A stretch of DNA of 42,626 nt from Gammaproteobacteria bacterium (GTDB lineage Bacteria > Pseudomonadota > Gammaproteobacteria > Ga0077554 > Ga007554): positions 1 to 42,626 of the forward strand of contig SBBG01000237.1 of the NCBI GenBank assembly GCA_005240065.1, given 5' to 3'. Positions 1-10,073 of this stretch are shown here, piece after piece. Position 1 is the first letter of the stretch. Every line of letters starts with the position of its first letter. The translations under genes and the position numbers were made by a program. Under the pieces are notes generated by a model. It did no database searches. It saw only the letters and a list, made by a program, of their open reading frames with translations, and was not told the DNA's origin.

Positions 1-1
1 G

Positions 2-1552
2 ACCAGCGGCACGCCTGCCGTACCTTCCGAGCCCGCCAGCCAGACTACCGCAGCAGCGCCTGCGCCCGCCGCTCCGGCGGCGAGCACCGTTCCGGTGATG
101 AAGGAAAGCGGGTTGCAGACCGGGCAGCGCATCCGTGTCAAGACTGATGTGCTGGATGTCGAGATCGACACTATGGGCGGTGATTTGCGCAAGGCGGATC
201 TGCTGGCTTATCCAGTGAAAGTGGACAAGCCCGGTGAACCGGTGCGCCTGCTCAACGATGCCGAGGCGGATACCTTCATCGCCCAGTCCGGCCTGCTGTC
301 GAGCCGCCCTGCGCCCGACCACCACGCCGCGTTCACCGCCGACAAGACCAGTTACCGGTTGGGGGCGGATGGCGCCAATGAGATCAAGGTGCCGTTGCGC
401 TGGACGGGGCCGGACGGCGTGGCCGTCACTAAGACCTATACTTTCCATCGCGGCAGTTATGTCGTCGATGTCGAACAGACGGTCAGTAACGCTTCGGCGG
501 CGCCGTGGACGGGCCGCCAATACCGGCAATTCCAGCGCCGCGATCCCTCCACCGGCGGCATGCAATTAATCTATACCTATACCGGAGGTGTCCTCTACAG
601 CGCGGATAAAAAGTACGAGAAAATCGCCTTCGACGACATGGCGGAAGAAAATCTCAGCCGTGACATCAAGGACGGTTGGGCGGCGATGATCCAGCATTAT
701 TTCCTCGGCGCATGGATACCTAAGGCCGGCGAGTCCAATCATTATTACAGCAAGTCTCTGGGCGACAAACGCTATGTGCTTGGTTTGGCCTCGCCCGAAG
801 CGACGGTTCAGCCCGGGCAAAGCAGCACCTTCAACAGCCGTCTGTTCATCGGCCCGAAATTGCAGGACACGCTGGAAAAGGTCGCGCCCGGCCTGGAGCT
901 GACGGTGGATTACGGTATGCTCACCATCATCGCCAAGCCGCTGTTCTGGCTCATGGAGTGGCTGTACAAGGGGGTGCAGAACTGGGGTTGGTCGATCATT
1001 CTGGTGACACTGATCATCAAGCTGGCGTTCTTCAAGCTGTCCGAGACCAGCTATCGCTCAATGGCCAACATGCGCCGTCTCCAGCCCAAGATGACCGCAC
1101 TCAAGGAGCGCTATGGCGACGACCGGCAGCGTTTCAGTCAAGCGATGATGGATCTGTATAAGAAGGAAAAGGTCAATCCGATGGGCGGTTGCCTGCCCAT
1201 CCTGGTGCAGATCCCGGTATTTATTGCCCTGTACTGGGTGTTGCTGGAGAGCGTCGAGCTGCGCCAGGCGCCGTTCATGTTGTGGATACAGGATCTCTCC
1301 ACGCGCGATCCTTATTATGTGTTGCCGCTGCTGATGGGTATATCGATGTTCATCCAGCAAAAGCTCAACCCGCCGCCACCCGATCCGATGATGGCGAAGA
1401 TGATCAAGCTGATGCCGTTCATCTTCACGCCATTCTTCGCTTTCTTCCCGGCAGGACTGGTGTTGTACTGGGTGGTCAATAATATCCTGTCCATTGCCCA
1501 GCAGTGGTACATTACCCGGCGTATGGAGCAGCAGGCCGCCAAGGCGGAGTAG
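2..1552 (+). CDS. yidC: Membrane protein insertase YidC (5' end truncated by window edge)
   Basis: Open frame continues upstream of the ORF-track ATG at 95 to the window edge; the C-terminal region ([46 protein letters not shown]...[23 protein letters not shown]) is typical of YidC/Oxa1; followed by mnmE. Confidence 0.97.
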   Translation, partial: TSGTPAVPSEPASQTTAAAPAPAAPAASTVPVMKESGLQTGQRIRVKTDVLDVEIDTMGGDLRKADLLAYPVKVDKPGEPVRLLNDAEADTFIAQSGLLSSRPAPDHHAAFTADKTSYRLGADGANEIKVPLRWTGPDGVAVTKTYTFHRGSYVVDVEQTVSNASAAPWTGRQYRQFQRRDPSTGGMQLIYTYTGGVLYSADKKYEKIAFDDMAEENLSRDIKDGWAAMIQHYFLGAWIPKAGESNHYYSKSLGDKRYVLGLASPEATVQPGQSSTFNSRLFIGPKLQDTLEKVAPGLELTVDYGMLTIIAKPLFWLMEWLYKGVQNWGWSIILVTLIIKLAFFKLSETSYRSMANMRRLQPKMTALKERYGDDRQRFSQAMMDLYKKEKVNPMGGCLPILVQIPVFIALYWVLLESVELRQAPFMLWIQDLSTRDPYYVLPLLMGISMFIQQKLNPPPPDPMMAKMIKLMPFIFTPFFAFFPAGLVLYWVVNNILSIAQQWYITRRMEQQAAKAE

Positions 1553-1596
1553 GGCCGGCCGTAGGGTGCGCCGCGCGCACCATTCATTCGATCATG

Positions 1597-1623
1597 CACA
1601 GGGTGCGCATGGCGCACCCTGTG
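1597..1623. repeat. REP-like palindrome between yidC and mnmE
   Basis: CACAGGGTGCGC-ATG-GCGCACCCTGTG, perfect 12-bp stem; preceded by a related GGGTGCGCCGCGCGCACC hairpin (about 1564-1581). No T-tract follows. Confidence 0.6.
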
Positions 1624-1634
1624 GCGATAAACCC

Positions 1635-3002
1635 ATGAACATCGCCACCGACACCATCGTCGCGCTCGCCACCCCGCCGGGGCGGGGCGGGGTGGGCATC
1701 GTCCGCGTCTCCGGGCCGCTGGCGCCGGATATTACGCGCGCCATGCTGGCTGGTGCTGTTCCCGCGCCGCGCCGTGCCGAATATTTGCCGTTTCATGATG
1801 CCGATGGCGGTGTGATCGACACCGGCATTGCGCTCTATTTTCCCGCGCCCCATTCCTTCACCGGCGAAGACGTGCTCGAATTGCAGGGCCACGGTGGGCC
1901 GGTGGTGCTGGATCTGCTGATCAGGCGCATCCTCGCGTTGGGCGCGCGGCCGGCCCGTCCCGGCGAATTCTCCGAGCGCGCCTTTCTCAACGACAAGATC
2001 GACCTGGTGCAGGCCGAGGCCATCGCCGATCTCATCGACAGCGCCTCCGAGCAGGCGGCGCGCGCCGCGTCGCGTTCTTTGCAGGGCGAGTTTTCGGCGC
2101 GCGTCAACGAACTCATCGAGCGGCTGATCGCGCTGCGCATGTATGTGGAGTCAGCCATTGATTTTCCCGAGGAGGAAATCGATTTTCTTTCCGAGGGCAA
2201 TGTCGGTGCGCGTCTCGACGAGATCACCGGCGGCGTGCGACAGGTACTCGATTCCGCTCGCCAAGGCAGCCTGCTGCGCGAGGGCATGACGGTGGTGATC
2301 GCCGGCCGCCCCAATGCCGGCAAATCGAGCCTGCTCAATCGCCTCGCCTGCCGCGATGCGGCCATCGTCACCAATATCCCCGGCACCACCCGCGACGTGC
2401 TGCGCGAGCACATCACCCTCGACGGTTTGCCGCTGCACATCATCGACACCGCCGGACTGCGTGACAGCGATGACCCCGTCGAACAGCAAGGCATCCAGCG
2501 TGCCTGGGGCGAGATCGCGCGCGCCGATCGCCTGCTGCTGATGATCGATGACAGCGTGGAAGCCGACGATGAATGGGGCGATGAATTGCGCGAAATCCTG
2601 CGCAAGCTGCCGCAGGGCCTGTCCATCACCGTGGTGCGCAACAAGATCGACCTGAGCGGCCGCGCGCCGGGCCTCCGTGAATGCGCCCATGGGCCGGAGG
2701 TTGCCCTGTCGGCGCAGACCGGCGAAGGTATTGAGGCGCTGCGTGAACACCTCAAGGTATCCATCGGTTACGGTGGCGCCGGCGAAGGCGGCTTCATGGC
2801 ACGCCGCCGCCACATCGACGCCTTGCGCCGCGCACACGATACGCTGGAAAATGCCAGCGGCCGGTTCCGCCATCACCGCGCCGGAGAATTGCTCGCCGAA
2901 GATTTGCGCCAGACGCAAGACATGCTTTCCGAAATCACTGGCGAGTTTGGTTCCGACGAGTTACTGGGAAGAATATTTTCCAGTTTTTGTATTGGCAAGT
3001 AA
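1635..3002 (+). CDS. mnmE: tRNA uridine-5-carboxymethylaminomethyl(34) synthesis GTPase MnmE
   Basis: [27 protein letters not shown] start, [13 protein letters not shown]1 motif, C-terminal FCIGK. The ORF-track start at 1494 is upstream of the likely ATG. Confidence 0.97.
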   Translation: MNIATDTIVALATPPGRGGVGIVRVSGPLAPDITRAMLAGAVPAPRRAEYLPFHDADGGVIDTGIALYFPAPHSFTGEDVLELQGHGGPVVLDLLIRRILALGARPARPGEFSERAFLNDKIDLVQAEAIADLIDSASEQAARAASRSLQGEFSARVNELIERLIALRMYVESAIDFPEEEIDFLSEGNVGARLDEITGGVRQVLDSARQGSLLREGMTVVIAGRPNAGKSSLLNRLACRDAAIVTNIPGTTRDVLREHITLDGLPLHIIDTAGLRDSDDPVEQQGIQRAWGEIARADRLLLMIDDSVEADDEWGDELREILRKLPQGLSITVVRNKIDLSGRAPGLRECAHGPEVALSAQTGEGIEALREHLKVSIGYGGAGEGGFMARRRHIDALRRAHDTLENASGRFRHHRAGELLAEDLRQTQDMLSEITGEFGSDELLGRIFSSFCIGK

Positions 3003-3046
3003 GCCTTCAGCTATCCCCGTTTTCAGATTGATCCTGGATTACCTAT

Positions 3047-3196
3047 GGAAGCTCTGAATAATTCCATCCTGGAATTTTCAGGGCAGAAAAGCAAAAATGT
3101 GACTTTTGCTTTTCTTCATTTTTCAATCACTTGGGGTGATTGAAAAATGCTGGCGCCTCCGTGTGCCGCGGAACCTCTGAATTGATCAGAGGTTCC
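3047..3196. mobile_element. MITE-like element with four hairpins
   Basis: TIRs GGAAGCTCTGAATAATTC (3047-3064) and the reverse complement of 3179-3196, GGAACCTCTGATCAATTC (15/18 identical); flanked by direct repeats CCTAT (3042-3046 and 3197-3201); internal stems 3051-3084, 3085-3115, 3117-3149, 3170-3196; no ORF. Confidence 0.7.
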
Positions 3197-3270
3197 CCTA
3201 TCTCTTTTCTCTCTTTTCCCTGTGCAAGCCTTACCTTTACAAGGTTATCAGGGCGTTTTTCACAAATCCC

Positions 3271-3297
3271 TAAAGCTTCTTTAGATCTCGCCGCTAG
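3271..3297 (+). promoter_or_regulatory. Candidate sigma-28 (FliA) promoter
   Basis: TAAAGCTT-N11-GCCGCTAG versus consensus TAAAGTTT-N11-GCCGATAA (7/8 and 6/8), upstream of an MCP gene. Confidence 0.65.
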
Positions 3298-3355
3298 AGC
3301 GACGTGAGGCTCAAAGAATAATGGCCAAGGGTCATTGTATTAGGGATGGTGCAAA

Positions 3356-4948
3356 ATGAATATCAAGCGAAAGATATGGTCTCTGCCGGTTGCCGCGGTG
3401 CTGATTTTCATGATTGGCATCGCGGTCAATTACGTATTTTCTTCGTCGACTTCCACCTTGCTGGATCGGGTACATGAAATCGATTATCCGTTCCTGGATA
3501 ACACGCAGCAGCTTATCTCCGAGCTCAAAGGTATTCAGGAAAATCTGAAAAACGCGGTGACGGCCAATGACAGGCAAGGGCTGGCGATGGCCGCGGAGAA
3601 GGCGGCCAATTTCAGGAAGAACCTGGCCGCGCTGGCGGCCATTCCCGGCAAACAGAAAGAGGCGGAAGAGATCGGCAAGAAGTTTGACGATTATTACCAG
3701 GCGGCCAGCGATGCCGCGGCCATCATGCTGGGCGAGAAAAGCGGTGATATTGGCGCTGCCGCCGGCAAGATGCAGACGGCGCTGGAGGCATTGAATACCG
3801 CGCTCAATTCCGCCAGGGAACTTGCGGCCGGGGAATTCGATGCGGGGCTGGCCGGGATACAAAGCAATGTCGAGCGCGGACTGATAGCGAACATCGCTGT
3901 CGGGGTGGTGGTTATGCTGGGTTTGGGGCTGATTTCCTATTTCGTCATCGCTTCCATCACTGCCAGCCTGAAAGAAATTCTAGGCCGCGTCGAGGATATT
4001 GCCAACGGTGACGCCGATCTCACCAGGAAGGTGAATGTCTCCAGCAACGATGAGTTTGGTTATCTCGCGAGCCTGATCAACAAGTTCATCGGTAATCTGC
4101 ACAGTGTGATGTCGCGCGTGGCAGCGATTGCGAAAGATGTGCGGCATTCCTCGTCGGAGCTTGCATCCGCCACCTCCGGTTTGTCTCAGGGAGGACAGAT
4201 GCAGGCCGATCAGGTGACGCGCATCGCCCGCGCCATGGAGGAAGTGTCGGCGACGATTACCGAGATGGAAAGAAGCAGCACCAGCGCGGCGGATTCCGCC
4301 ACGGTGACCTATCAGGCCGCGAAAGACGGCGGGTTGGTCATTCAGGGCACCATCGACAGCATGCGCAAGGTGTCGGATTCCGTGAACGAGGCCGCCCGCA
4401 TGGTGCAAGCTCTGGGCGAAAGCTCCACCCATATCGGCGAAGTGATCCGTGTGATCCGGGATATCGCCGATCAGACCAATTTGCTGGCATTGAACGCCGC
4501 CATCGAGGCGGCACGCGCCGGCGAACAGGGACGCGGCTTCGCGGTGGTGGCCGATGAGGTGCGTAATTTGGCGGGGCGAACTTCCAAGGCGACCTTGGAG
4601 ATCAACCAGATGATCGAGAAGATTCAGAGTGAGGTCGGCGCCACAGTCAATTGTATTTCGGCCGGGAACGAGGCGGCGTCGATCGGCAAGGAACGGGCGG
4701 CCAGCGCCCAATCGGCATTGGAGAGCATACTCGCCAGTATCGATGGTGTCGGTGGCTTGATCCGTGAAATCGCCACGGCGACGGAGAACGTCACGCATGG
4801 CGTGCAGGGGATCACCAGCGAAACCGATCAGATTGCCGGTGTCGCGCAAAACAGTTTGGCGCAGACCCGGCAAGCCATGCAGCAAAGCGACAAACTGAAC
4901 GATGCAACAGAGCAGTTGGACAAGATGGTGGGCAGTTTCAAACTTTAA
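3356..4948 (+). CDS. Methyl-accepting chemotaxis protein
   Basis: N-terminal TM, periplasmic helical domain, second TM, HAMP, and signalling hairpin with [37 protein letters not shown]. Confidence 0.95.
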   Translation: MNIKRKIWSLPVAAVLIFMIGIAVNYVFSSSTSTLLDRVHEIDYPFLDNTQQLISELKGIQENLKNAVTANDRQGLAMAAEKAANFRKNLAALAAIPGKQKEAEEIGKKFDDYYQAASDAAAIMLGEKSGDIGAAAGKMQTALEALNTALNSARELAAGEFDAGLAGIQSNVERGLIANIAVGVVVMLGLGLISYFVIASITASLKEILGRVEDIANGDADLTRKVNVSSNDEFGYLASLINKFIGNLHSVMSRVAAIAKDVRHSSSELASATSGLSQGGQMQADQVTRIARAMEEVSATITEMERSSTSAADSATVTYQAAKDGGLVIQGTIDSMRKVSDSVNEAARMVQALGESSTHIGEVIRVIRDIADQTNLLALNAAIEAARAGEQGRGFAVVADEVRNLAGRTSKATLEINQMIEKIQSEVGATVNCISAGNEAASIGKERAASAQSALESILASIDGVGGLIREIATATENVTHGVQGITSETDQIAGVAQNSLAQTRQAMQQSDKLNDATEQLDKMVGSFKL

Positions 4949-4966
4949 CATTGCAAGGAGAAGGGC

Positions 4967-6022
4967 ATGCGGTCGAGTTGCAAAAAGTATTTGGCTGTCG
5001 CGATGAGCGGCATCAGTTTGGCGGCTGGAGCTCAGTCAGCGCTGGCGGTGGAGATAAACGACAAGCTGTCGATTTACGGCTATGGTCATCAGGCTTATCT
5101 ACGCGCCAGCGACAATGCTTATCTCGAGGCGGACAAGAAGGGTGACTTGAGTTACGGCGCTCTTGCGCTGGTGTTTGCCGCGACACTGGATGACAAGACC
5201 AAGGTCTGGGCAAGCTTGCACAATACGCTAGAAAGGACGCTTATCGATTGGGTTTACGTTAATCGCCAGATGAGCGCCGGTCTTTCGCTGCGCGCTGGCC
5301 AAGTAAAGTTGCCGCTGGGATTGTACAACGAGATTCGTGATATCAAGTATCTGCATCTTTCCACCTTGGCTCCGGCCCTCTATCAGGAAGCCACAAGAAT
5401 CGCTGATGAAGCCTATCGTGGTATCGGCTTGAATTACAATCATGACATCGGTGTGGGTAGCCTCTCCTGGGATGGTTATGTGGGCCAGATAGTCAATCTT
5501 GAAGTCGTTTCAGGAATGGCGGGCGAGAAGATGCGGCGTCTGGTGGGCGGCCGCGTTACTTACTCGACCCCGGTGGATGGGCTGCGGTTCATGGTGTCGG
5601 CCTATGACGGCAAGGTGGAAAAGATGGGCGGTCTCGAAGACGGTCGCAGAACGTGGATAGTGTCGGCCGATTACAAGGCGAACAACCTCGATCTCAAGGC
5701 CGAATATGCGCCGATGAAATTTTTCGGTATGAAGAGCAAAACTTATTACGCGCAGGCAGGCTATACCCTTGCCGAGAAGTGGACACCCTTTGCCCGCTAC
5801 GACTATGTTACGACCGACAGCACGCAGAGCGACGTCCCTTCCTTTTACCAAAAAACCGCGAGCCTTGGCGTGGGGTACAGGTTCAGCGACAACATTGGTT
5901 TCCGCCTGGAGAACCACTGGAGTCGCGGCTACGCCTTGCCCGTCGCTTCGGGTGAAATCGTTGCGGGTGCCGGCAAGAACAATTGGAACATGTTTGCGGC
6001 CAGCATCAACTTCATATTTTGA
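4967..6022 (+). CDS. Putative outer-membrane beta-barrel/porin-like protein
   Basis: Signal peptide, alternating amphipathic beta-strand pattern, C-terminal ...NMFAASINFIF ending in an aromatic residue, as in outer-membrane barrels. Confidence 0.7.
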   Translation: MRSSCKKYLAVAMSGISLAAGAQSALAVEINDKLSIYGYGHQAYLRASDNAYLEADKKGDLSYGALALVFAATLDDKTKVWASLHNTLERTLIDWVYVNRQMSAGLSLRAGQVKLPLGLYNEIRDIKYLHLSTLAPALYQEATRIADEAYRGIGLNYNHDIGVGSLSWDGYVGQIVNLEVVSGMAGEKMRRLVGGRVTYSTPVDGLRFMVSAYDGKVEKMGGLEDGRRTWIVSADYKANNLDLKAEYAPMKFFGMKSKTYYAQAGYTLAEKWTPFARYDYVTTDSTQSDVPSFYQKTASLGVGYRFSDNIGFRLENHWSRGYALPVASGEIVAGAGKNNWNMFAASINFIF

Positions 6023-6039
6023 GGCGGAGGGAAAAGAAC

Positions 6040-6462
6040 ATGAAAGTGAATTTGCGTAGCATTGCGGCGATGGTTATGGCCGCCATAATGGCCCTGCCCG
6101 CCTGGGCCGGAGATGTGGTGGTGATCGTCAACAAGGGCAACAGCAATGCCGTGGATAAGGCATTTATTGTAAAAGTCTATACCGGTGAGGCCAAAGCCTG
6201 GGCCGATGGTGGCCCGGTATTCGCCGTCGATCAGGGCGAGGGCAACCCAGTCCGAGCGGATTTCTACGGTAACATCCTGGGCAAGAGCGTGGCCAACATG
6301 AAGGCGCTGTGGGCGCAGAACATCTTCGCCGGCAAGGCGCTGCCACCCAAGATTGTCGATCAGGATGCCGAGGTCAAGAAGGTGGTTGGCGCCAACAAGA
6401 ATGCGATTGGTTACATAAGTGCTTCCAGTGTGGATGACACTGTCAAAGTGATCGTTAAGTAA
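6040..6462 (+). CDS. PstS-like periplasmic substrate-binding domain protein (small)
   Basis: Signal peptide (MKVNLRSIAAMVMAAIMALPAWAG), GDVVVIVNKGNSNAVDKAFIVKVYTGEAKAW...GYISASSVDDTVKVI resembles short phosphate-ABC substrate-binding-like proteins; RBS GGAGGG. Confidence 0.75.
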   Translation: MKVNLRSIAAMVMAAIMALPAWAGDVVVIVNKGNSNAVDKAFIVKVYTGEAKAWADGGPVFAVDQGEGNPVRADFYGNILGKSVANMKALWAQNIFAGKALPPKIVDQDAEVKKVVGANKNAIGYISASSVDDTVKVIVK

Positions 6463-6473
6463 TCCTCTCTGCC

Positions 6474-6505
6474 GCGGGGCGCCGATTATTCGATTGGCGC
6501 TCCGC
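6474..6505 (+). terminator. Putative hairpin terminator after the MCP-porin-PstS-like genes
   Basis: GCGGGGCGCCGAT-TATTCG-ATTGGCGCTCCGC, 13-bp stem with G:U pairs; only a weak T-rich tail follows. Confidence 0.5.
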
Positions 6506-6512
6506 AGCTTTC

Positions 6513-6842
6513 TCAAAAATCGTCCTCTATCATCTGTTTCAACATCGTCAGCCTGGCGCGTTCCTGTGGTGTGAGATATTTCATCTGGTAGATCTCGACA
6601 GCGCCGGGTGTGGCGAGGATCTTTCCAAATTCTTTTATCCAGGCATCGAGTTTTTCATTCTGGTATCGATAGGCATCGAATGAAAAGGCCGTCCAGCCCT
6701 CGCCATCGCGTCCGGCGAATTCTTCCGGGGATATTTCCTCGAAGGGAAAGATATTTTTCACGCGATCTTCCAGTTCTGGCGAGGCCAGGGAGAGTTGGGG
6801 TGGTGGTTCAGTCATGGTTGTCGGTCTTTCGATTGCAATCAT
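6513..6842 (-). CDS. Hypothetical protein (~100-109 aa)
   Basis: ORF with plausible composition (TEPPPQLSLASPELEDRVKNIFPFEEISPEEFAGRDGEGWTAFSFDAYRYQNEKL...); alternative start at the MTEPPP methionine. Family not recognised. Confidence 0.6.
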   Translation of the reverse strand: MIAIERPTTMTEPPPQLSLASPELEDRVKNIFPFEEISPEEFAGRDGEGWTAFSFDAYRYQNEKLDAWIKEFGKILATPGAVEIYQMKYLTPQERARLTMLKQMIEDDF

Positions 6843-6977
6843 TCCGGGATGGCATTATTATCCTTGAAAATTAGGCGGTTTAAAAACCTGTCCGCGAATC
6901 AAAATCATGCGAAATCCTGGGGTTTTTAGGGGGTGTGGTGTTGATTGTTCGAAGTAGCCCGTGCTCGGGAGGGGGGT

Positions 6978-9052
6978 GTGATCGCTATGAGTGATGGCCC
7001 GATCAGCATTCTCCTTGTTGACGACGATCCCGATATGCGCGCCTTGCTGGCGCGTTTTCTTGGCCGGGAATTTTCCGATCTCCATGTTTCTTCGATTGGT
7101 CATCCGCAGGAATTGCAAGAGGCCTTTGCGGCGGGCGATTTCGACCTTGTTGTTACCGATTATCAGGTGCACTGGACAACCGGGCTGGAGGTCTTGCGCG
7201 AGGCCAAGTCACGGTGGCCAGATTGTCCGGTGATCATGTTCACGGCGACCGGCAGCGAGGAAATCGCCGTTGAAGCGATGAAGGCCGATCTCGACGATTA
7301 CATTCTCAAATCGCACGCCCATCTCCCCCGTCTGGCACTCGCGGTGCGCGCGGCGCTGAACAAGTCCCGCCAACGGCAGGCCTTGGCTGATGCCGAATTC
7401 CGCTATCGCGGTCTTTCGATGGCGTGCCGGTGGGCTTATATCAAACCACGTCCGAGGGGCGGATACTGGACGCCAATCCGGCGCTGTTACAGATGCTCGG
7501 ATATCCCGATCTGTCGTCGCTCAAAGCCATCAACGTCACCGATTTGTGTGTGCATGCTGAAGGTTACAGGCGCTTGCAGGAGCTGCTGTTGCGGCGGGAC
7601 GGCAAAATGCGCGGTTATATCGCGCAATTGCGCCGTTATGACGGCAGTGTGATTTGGGCCGAGACATGCAGCCGCGTTGTGTGTGATGCTGCAGGGCAGG
7701 TGCTGTATCACGAAGGCGCCATACAGGATATCACGGAACGCCGGAGCGCGGAGGCACGGATCCATTATCTGGCGCATCACGATGATCTCACCGGCTTGCC
7801 CAACCGTGTCATGTTCAAGCAACGCCTGGAACAGGCCATTGCCGAGGCCAGACGCTACGGCCACAAAGTCGCGGTATTGCTGCTCGATATGGATCGCTTT
7901 AAAACCATTAACGACACCTTGGGGCATGATGTGGGAGATGGTTTGATCAAAGCGGTGGCGATGCGGCTCAACGGGTGCGTGCGTGAGATTGATACGGTGT
8001 CCCGCCTCGCCGGCGACGAGTTCGCTTTCATTTTGCCGGGATTGGCGGTGGGTGAAGACGCCGCGCGTGTCGCGCAAAAGATTCTGGATGAATTTGCCCA
8101 GCCTTTCTGGGTGTCGGGTTATCAGCTCTTCATCAGCGCCAGCATCGGTATCGCACTCTATCCGGCCGATGGGCAGTGTGTCGATACCCTGTTGAAAAAC
8201 GTCGATGCGGCCATGTATCACACCAAGGAACATGGCCGCAGCGCCTACCAGTTCTACGCCGCTGAAATGAATGCCCGCGCGTTCGAGCGTTTGGCGTTGG
8301 AGCACGCCTTGCGCCATGCGCTCGAGCGCAATGAGCTGGTGCTTCATTATCAGCCGCAAATAGCGCTCGATAGCGGCAAGATTGTGGCGATGGAGGCATT
8401 GCTGCGCTGGCGGCACCCGGAGTTGGGCCTGATTGCGCCGATGCAGTTCATCCCGATTGCCGAAGAGACTGGTATGATCGTGCAGATCGGAGAATGGGTG
8501 TTGCATACGGCATGCGCGCAGAACAAGGTCTGGCAGGAAGCGGGGTTGGCTCCTGTGCGCATGGCCGTCAATCTTTCGGTGCGTCAGTTGCGCCAGCCCA
8601 ATCTGGGGCAGATGATCGAGCGGGTACTGCAGGACAGCAGGCTTGAACCGCGGTACCTCGAATTGGAGCTGACCGAATCCATGCTGATGCAGAATGCCGA
8701 AGTCGCGATTCCTGCGCTGAAGGCGCTGGGGGCGATGGGTATCGAGATCAGTATCGACGATTTCGGTACCGGCTACTCCAGTCTGAGCTACCTCAAACGT
8801 CTGCCGATCCATGCCCTCAAGATCGATCGCTCATTCGTCTGCGATATTCCCGCCGATCACGATGACGCGGCTATCGCCATGGCCATCATCGCCATGGCGC
8901 ACAATCTGGGGATACGGGTGATCGCGGAAGGGGTGGAGACCGCCGCGCAGCAGGGTTTCCTTGTCGATCATTACTGCGACGCCATGCAGGGTTTTCATCT
9001 CAGCACACCATTGCCTGCCTCGGAGGCGGTCCGGTTACTTGCTTGCGCATGA
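6978..9052 (+). pseudogene. Response regulator-PAS-GGDEF-EAL protein, reading frame interrupted by a -1 frameshift near 7414-7416
   Basis: REC domain in frame of 6945-7652 (ILLVDDDPDMRALLARFL...VVTDYQ) runs to ADAEFRYRGL; the PAS-GGDEF-EAL part continues in another frame from VPVGLYQTTSEGRILDANPALLQMLGY. Adding one T to CTTTCGATGG restores RYRGLFDGVPVGLYQTT. Could be a sequencing error. Confidence 0.85.
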
Positions 9053-9061
9053 GACAGGTTT

Positions 9062-9703
9062 TCATGGTTGTTTGACGAGGATCGTCCTCAGATAGGCGAC
9101 AACATCCTCGATTTCCTGGGCAGATAACTGTTCTCCCCATACCGGCATTACCGGCGAACGGCCCATCGCCGCTCCGCCCATCGTAATGATCATCCGTTTG
9201 TAATCATCGTTCTTGTCGCTCATGGTCAGGTTGGCGGGTGGCGGATTGAACAGCACCGAAGCGCGGCCCTTGCCGTCACCCTTCACGCCATGACAGAGCA
9301 CGCAATTGGTTTTGAATACCACCTCGCCACGGTGGGCGGAATCGCCGGTGATGCCGAGATAGGCCACTACATCGCTGATCTGTTCGTTCGACAGCTCGTC
9401 TTCCCAAGGCGGCATGTAGGGAGATTTGCCGACGGCGGGCCCACCCTTGCGGATGATTTTATCGTAGTATTCCGGCGACCGCGGTTTGATGTCCAGCGCG
9501 GCATTGCCGTAAAGTTTCGTCGCCTTGGAGGCGCCGTCGGCTCTGATACCGTGACACAGCGCGCAATAGGTTTTGAAAACGATGCCTCCGCGTATGGCGG
9601 GTTTGGATTGCGCCGCCTTTACATCCGCCTGGTCGTCAGTGGCCGATGCGCCAGTGGCGACCATGCCAAGCATCGCTATCATGAGTAGCTTTTTGGCACG
9701 CAT
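9062..9703 (-). CDS. Secreted diheme c-type cytochrome
   Basis: Signal peptide from MRAKKLLMIAMLG, two CxxCH motifs (CALCH, CVLCH) in tandem cytochrome c domains. ORF-track start at 9754 overlaps the upstream gene and is less likely. Confidence 0.9.
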   Translation of the reverse strand: MRAKKLLMIAMLGMVATGASATDDQADVKAAQSKPAIRGGIVFKTYCALCHGIRADGASKATKLYGNAALDIKPRSPEYYDKIIRKGGPAVGKSPYMPPWEDELSNEQISDVVAYLGITGDSAHRGEVVFKTNCVLCHGVKGDGKGRASVLFNPPPANLTMSDKNDDYKRMIITMGGAAMGRSPVMPVWGEQLSAQEIEDVVAYLRTILVKQP

Positions 9704-9708
9704 GCCTA

Positions 9709-10047
9709 TCACTCGACCTCGAGTTTTAATTGCATCTGCGGATGAATGGCGCACTCAATGTCGACGGTGCCCTTTTTGTCGAAAGTGACTGTGCGCGAAT
9801 CGCCCTTGGGGAAGGATCCCAGATCGAAGGTCTTCAGCTCGGACAGCGAAAAGATGTTGTGAAAAAACGGATCATGGTTCTTGAAGCGGATCGTGTCGCC
9901 GGCTTTGATTTTGAATTGCTCGATCTTCTGCCCGTTGTTGACGAAGCTTTTGTTCTGCTGACCGATCTCGTATTCGGCGGCATGTGACAAGGGCATCCAG
10001 GTGACAAGCAATAACAGCCCGGCTTTTTTGAGGTGTGACATAACCAT
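9709..10047 (-). CDS. Plastocyanin-like cupredoxin
   Basis: Signal peptide; FKNHDPFFHNIFS and ECAIHPQM give a candidate type-I copper ligand set (His, Cys-x2-His-x2-Met). Confidence 0.85.
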   Translation of the reverse strand: MVMSHLKKAGLLLLVTWMPLSHAAEYEIGQQNKSFVNNGQKIEQFKIKAGDTIRFKNHDPFFHNIFSLSELKTFDLGSFPKGDSRTVTFDKKGTVDIECAIHPQMQLKLEVE

Positions 10048-10073
10048 TTTGATATCTCTCCTTTTAGATCGGC

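Noticed and set aside
1835-2764. 309-aa and 255-aa minus-strand ORFs over mnmE
   Set aside because: Ser/Arg-rich antisense shadow ORFs; mnmE is clearly the coding strand.
3047-3196. Riboswitch or leader RNA for the MCP gene
   Set aside because: TIRs plus a matching 5-bp direct repeat explain the hairpins better as a mobile element, and the candidate sigma-28 promoter lies downstream of it.
3980-4951. 323-aa minus-strand ORF over the first MCP
   Set aside because: Antisense frame with His/Gly/Arg bias; MCP motifs on the plus strand are unambiguous.
7487-8812. 441-aa minus-strand ORF over the GGDEF-EAL region
   Set aside because: Antisense shadow of a well-defined PAS-GGDEF-EAL frame.
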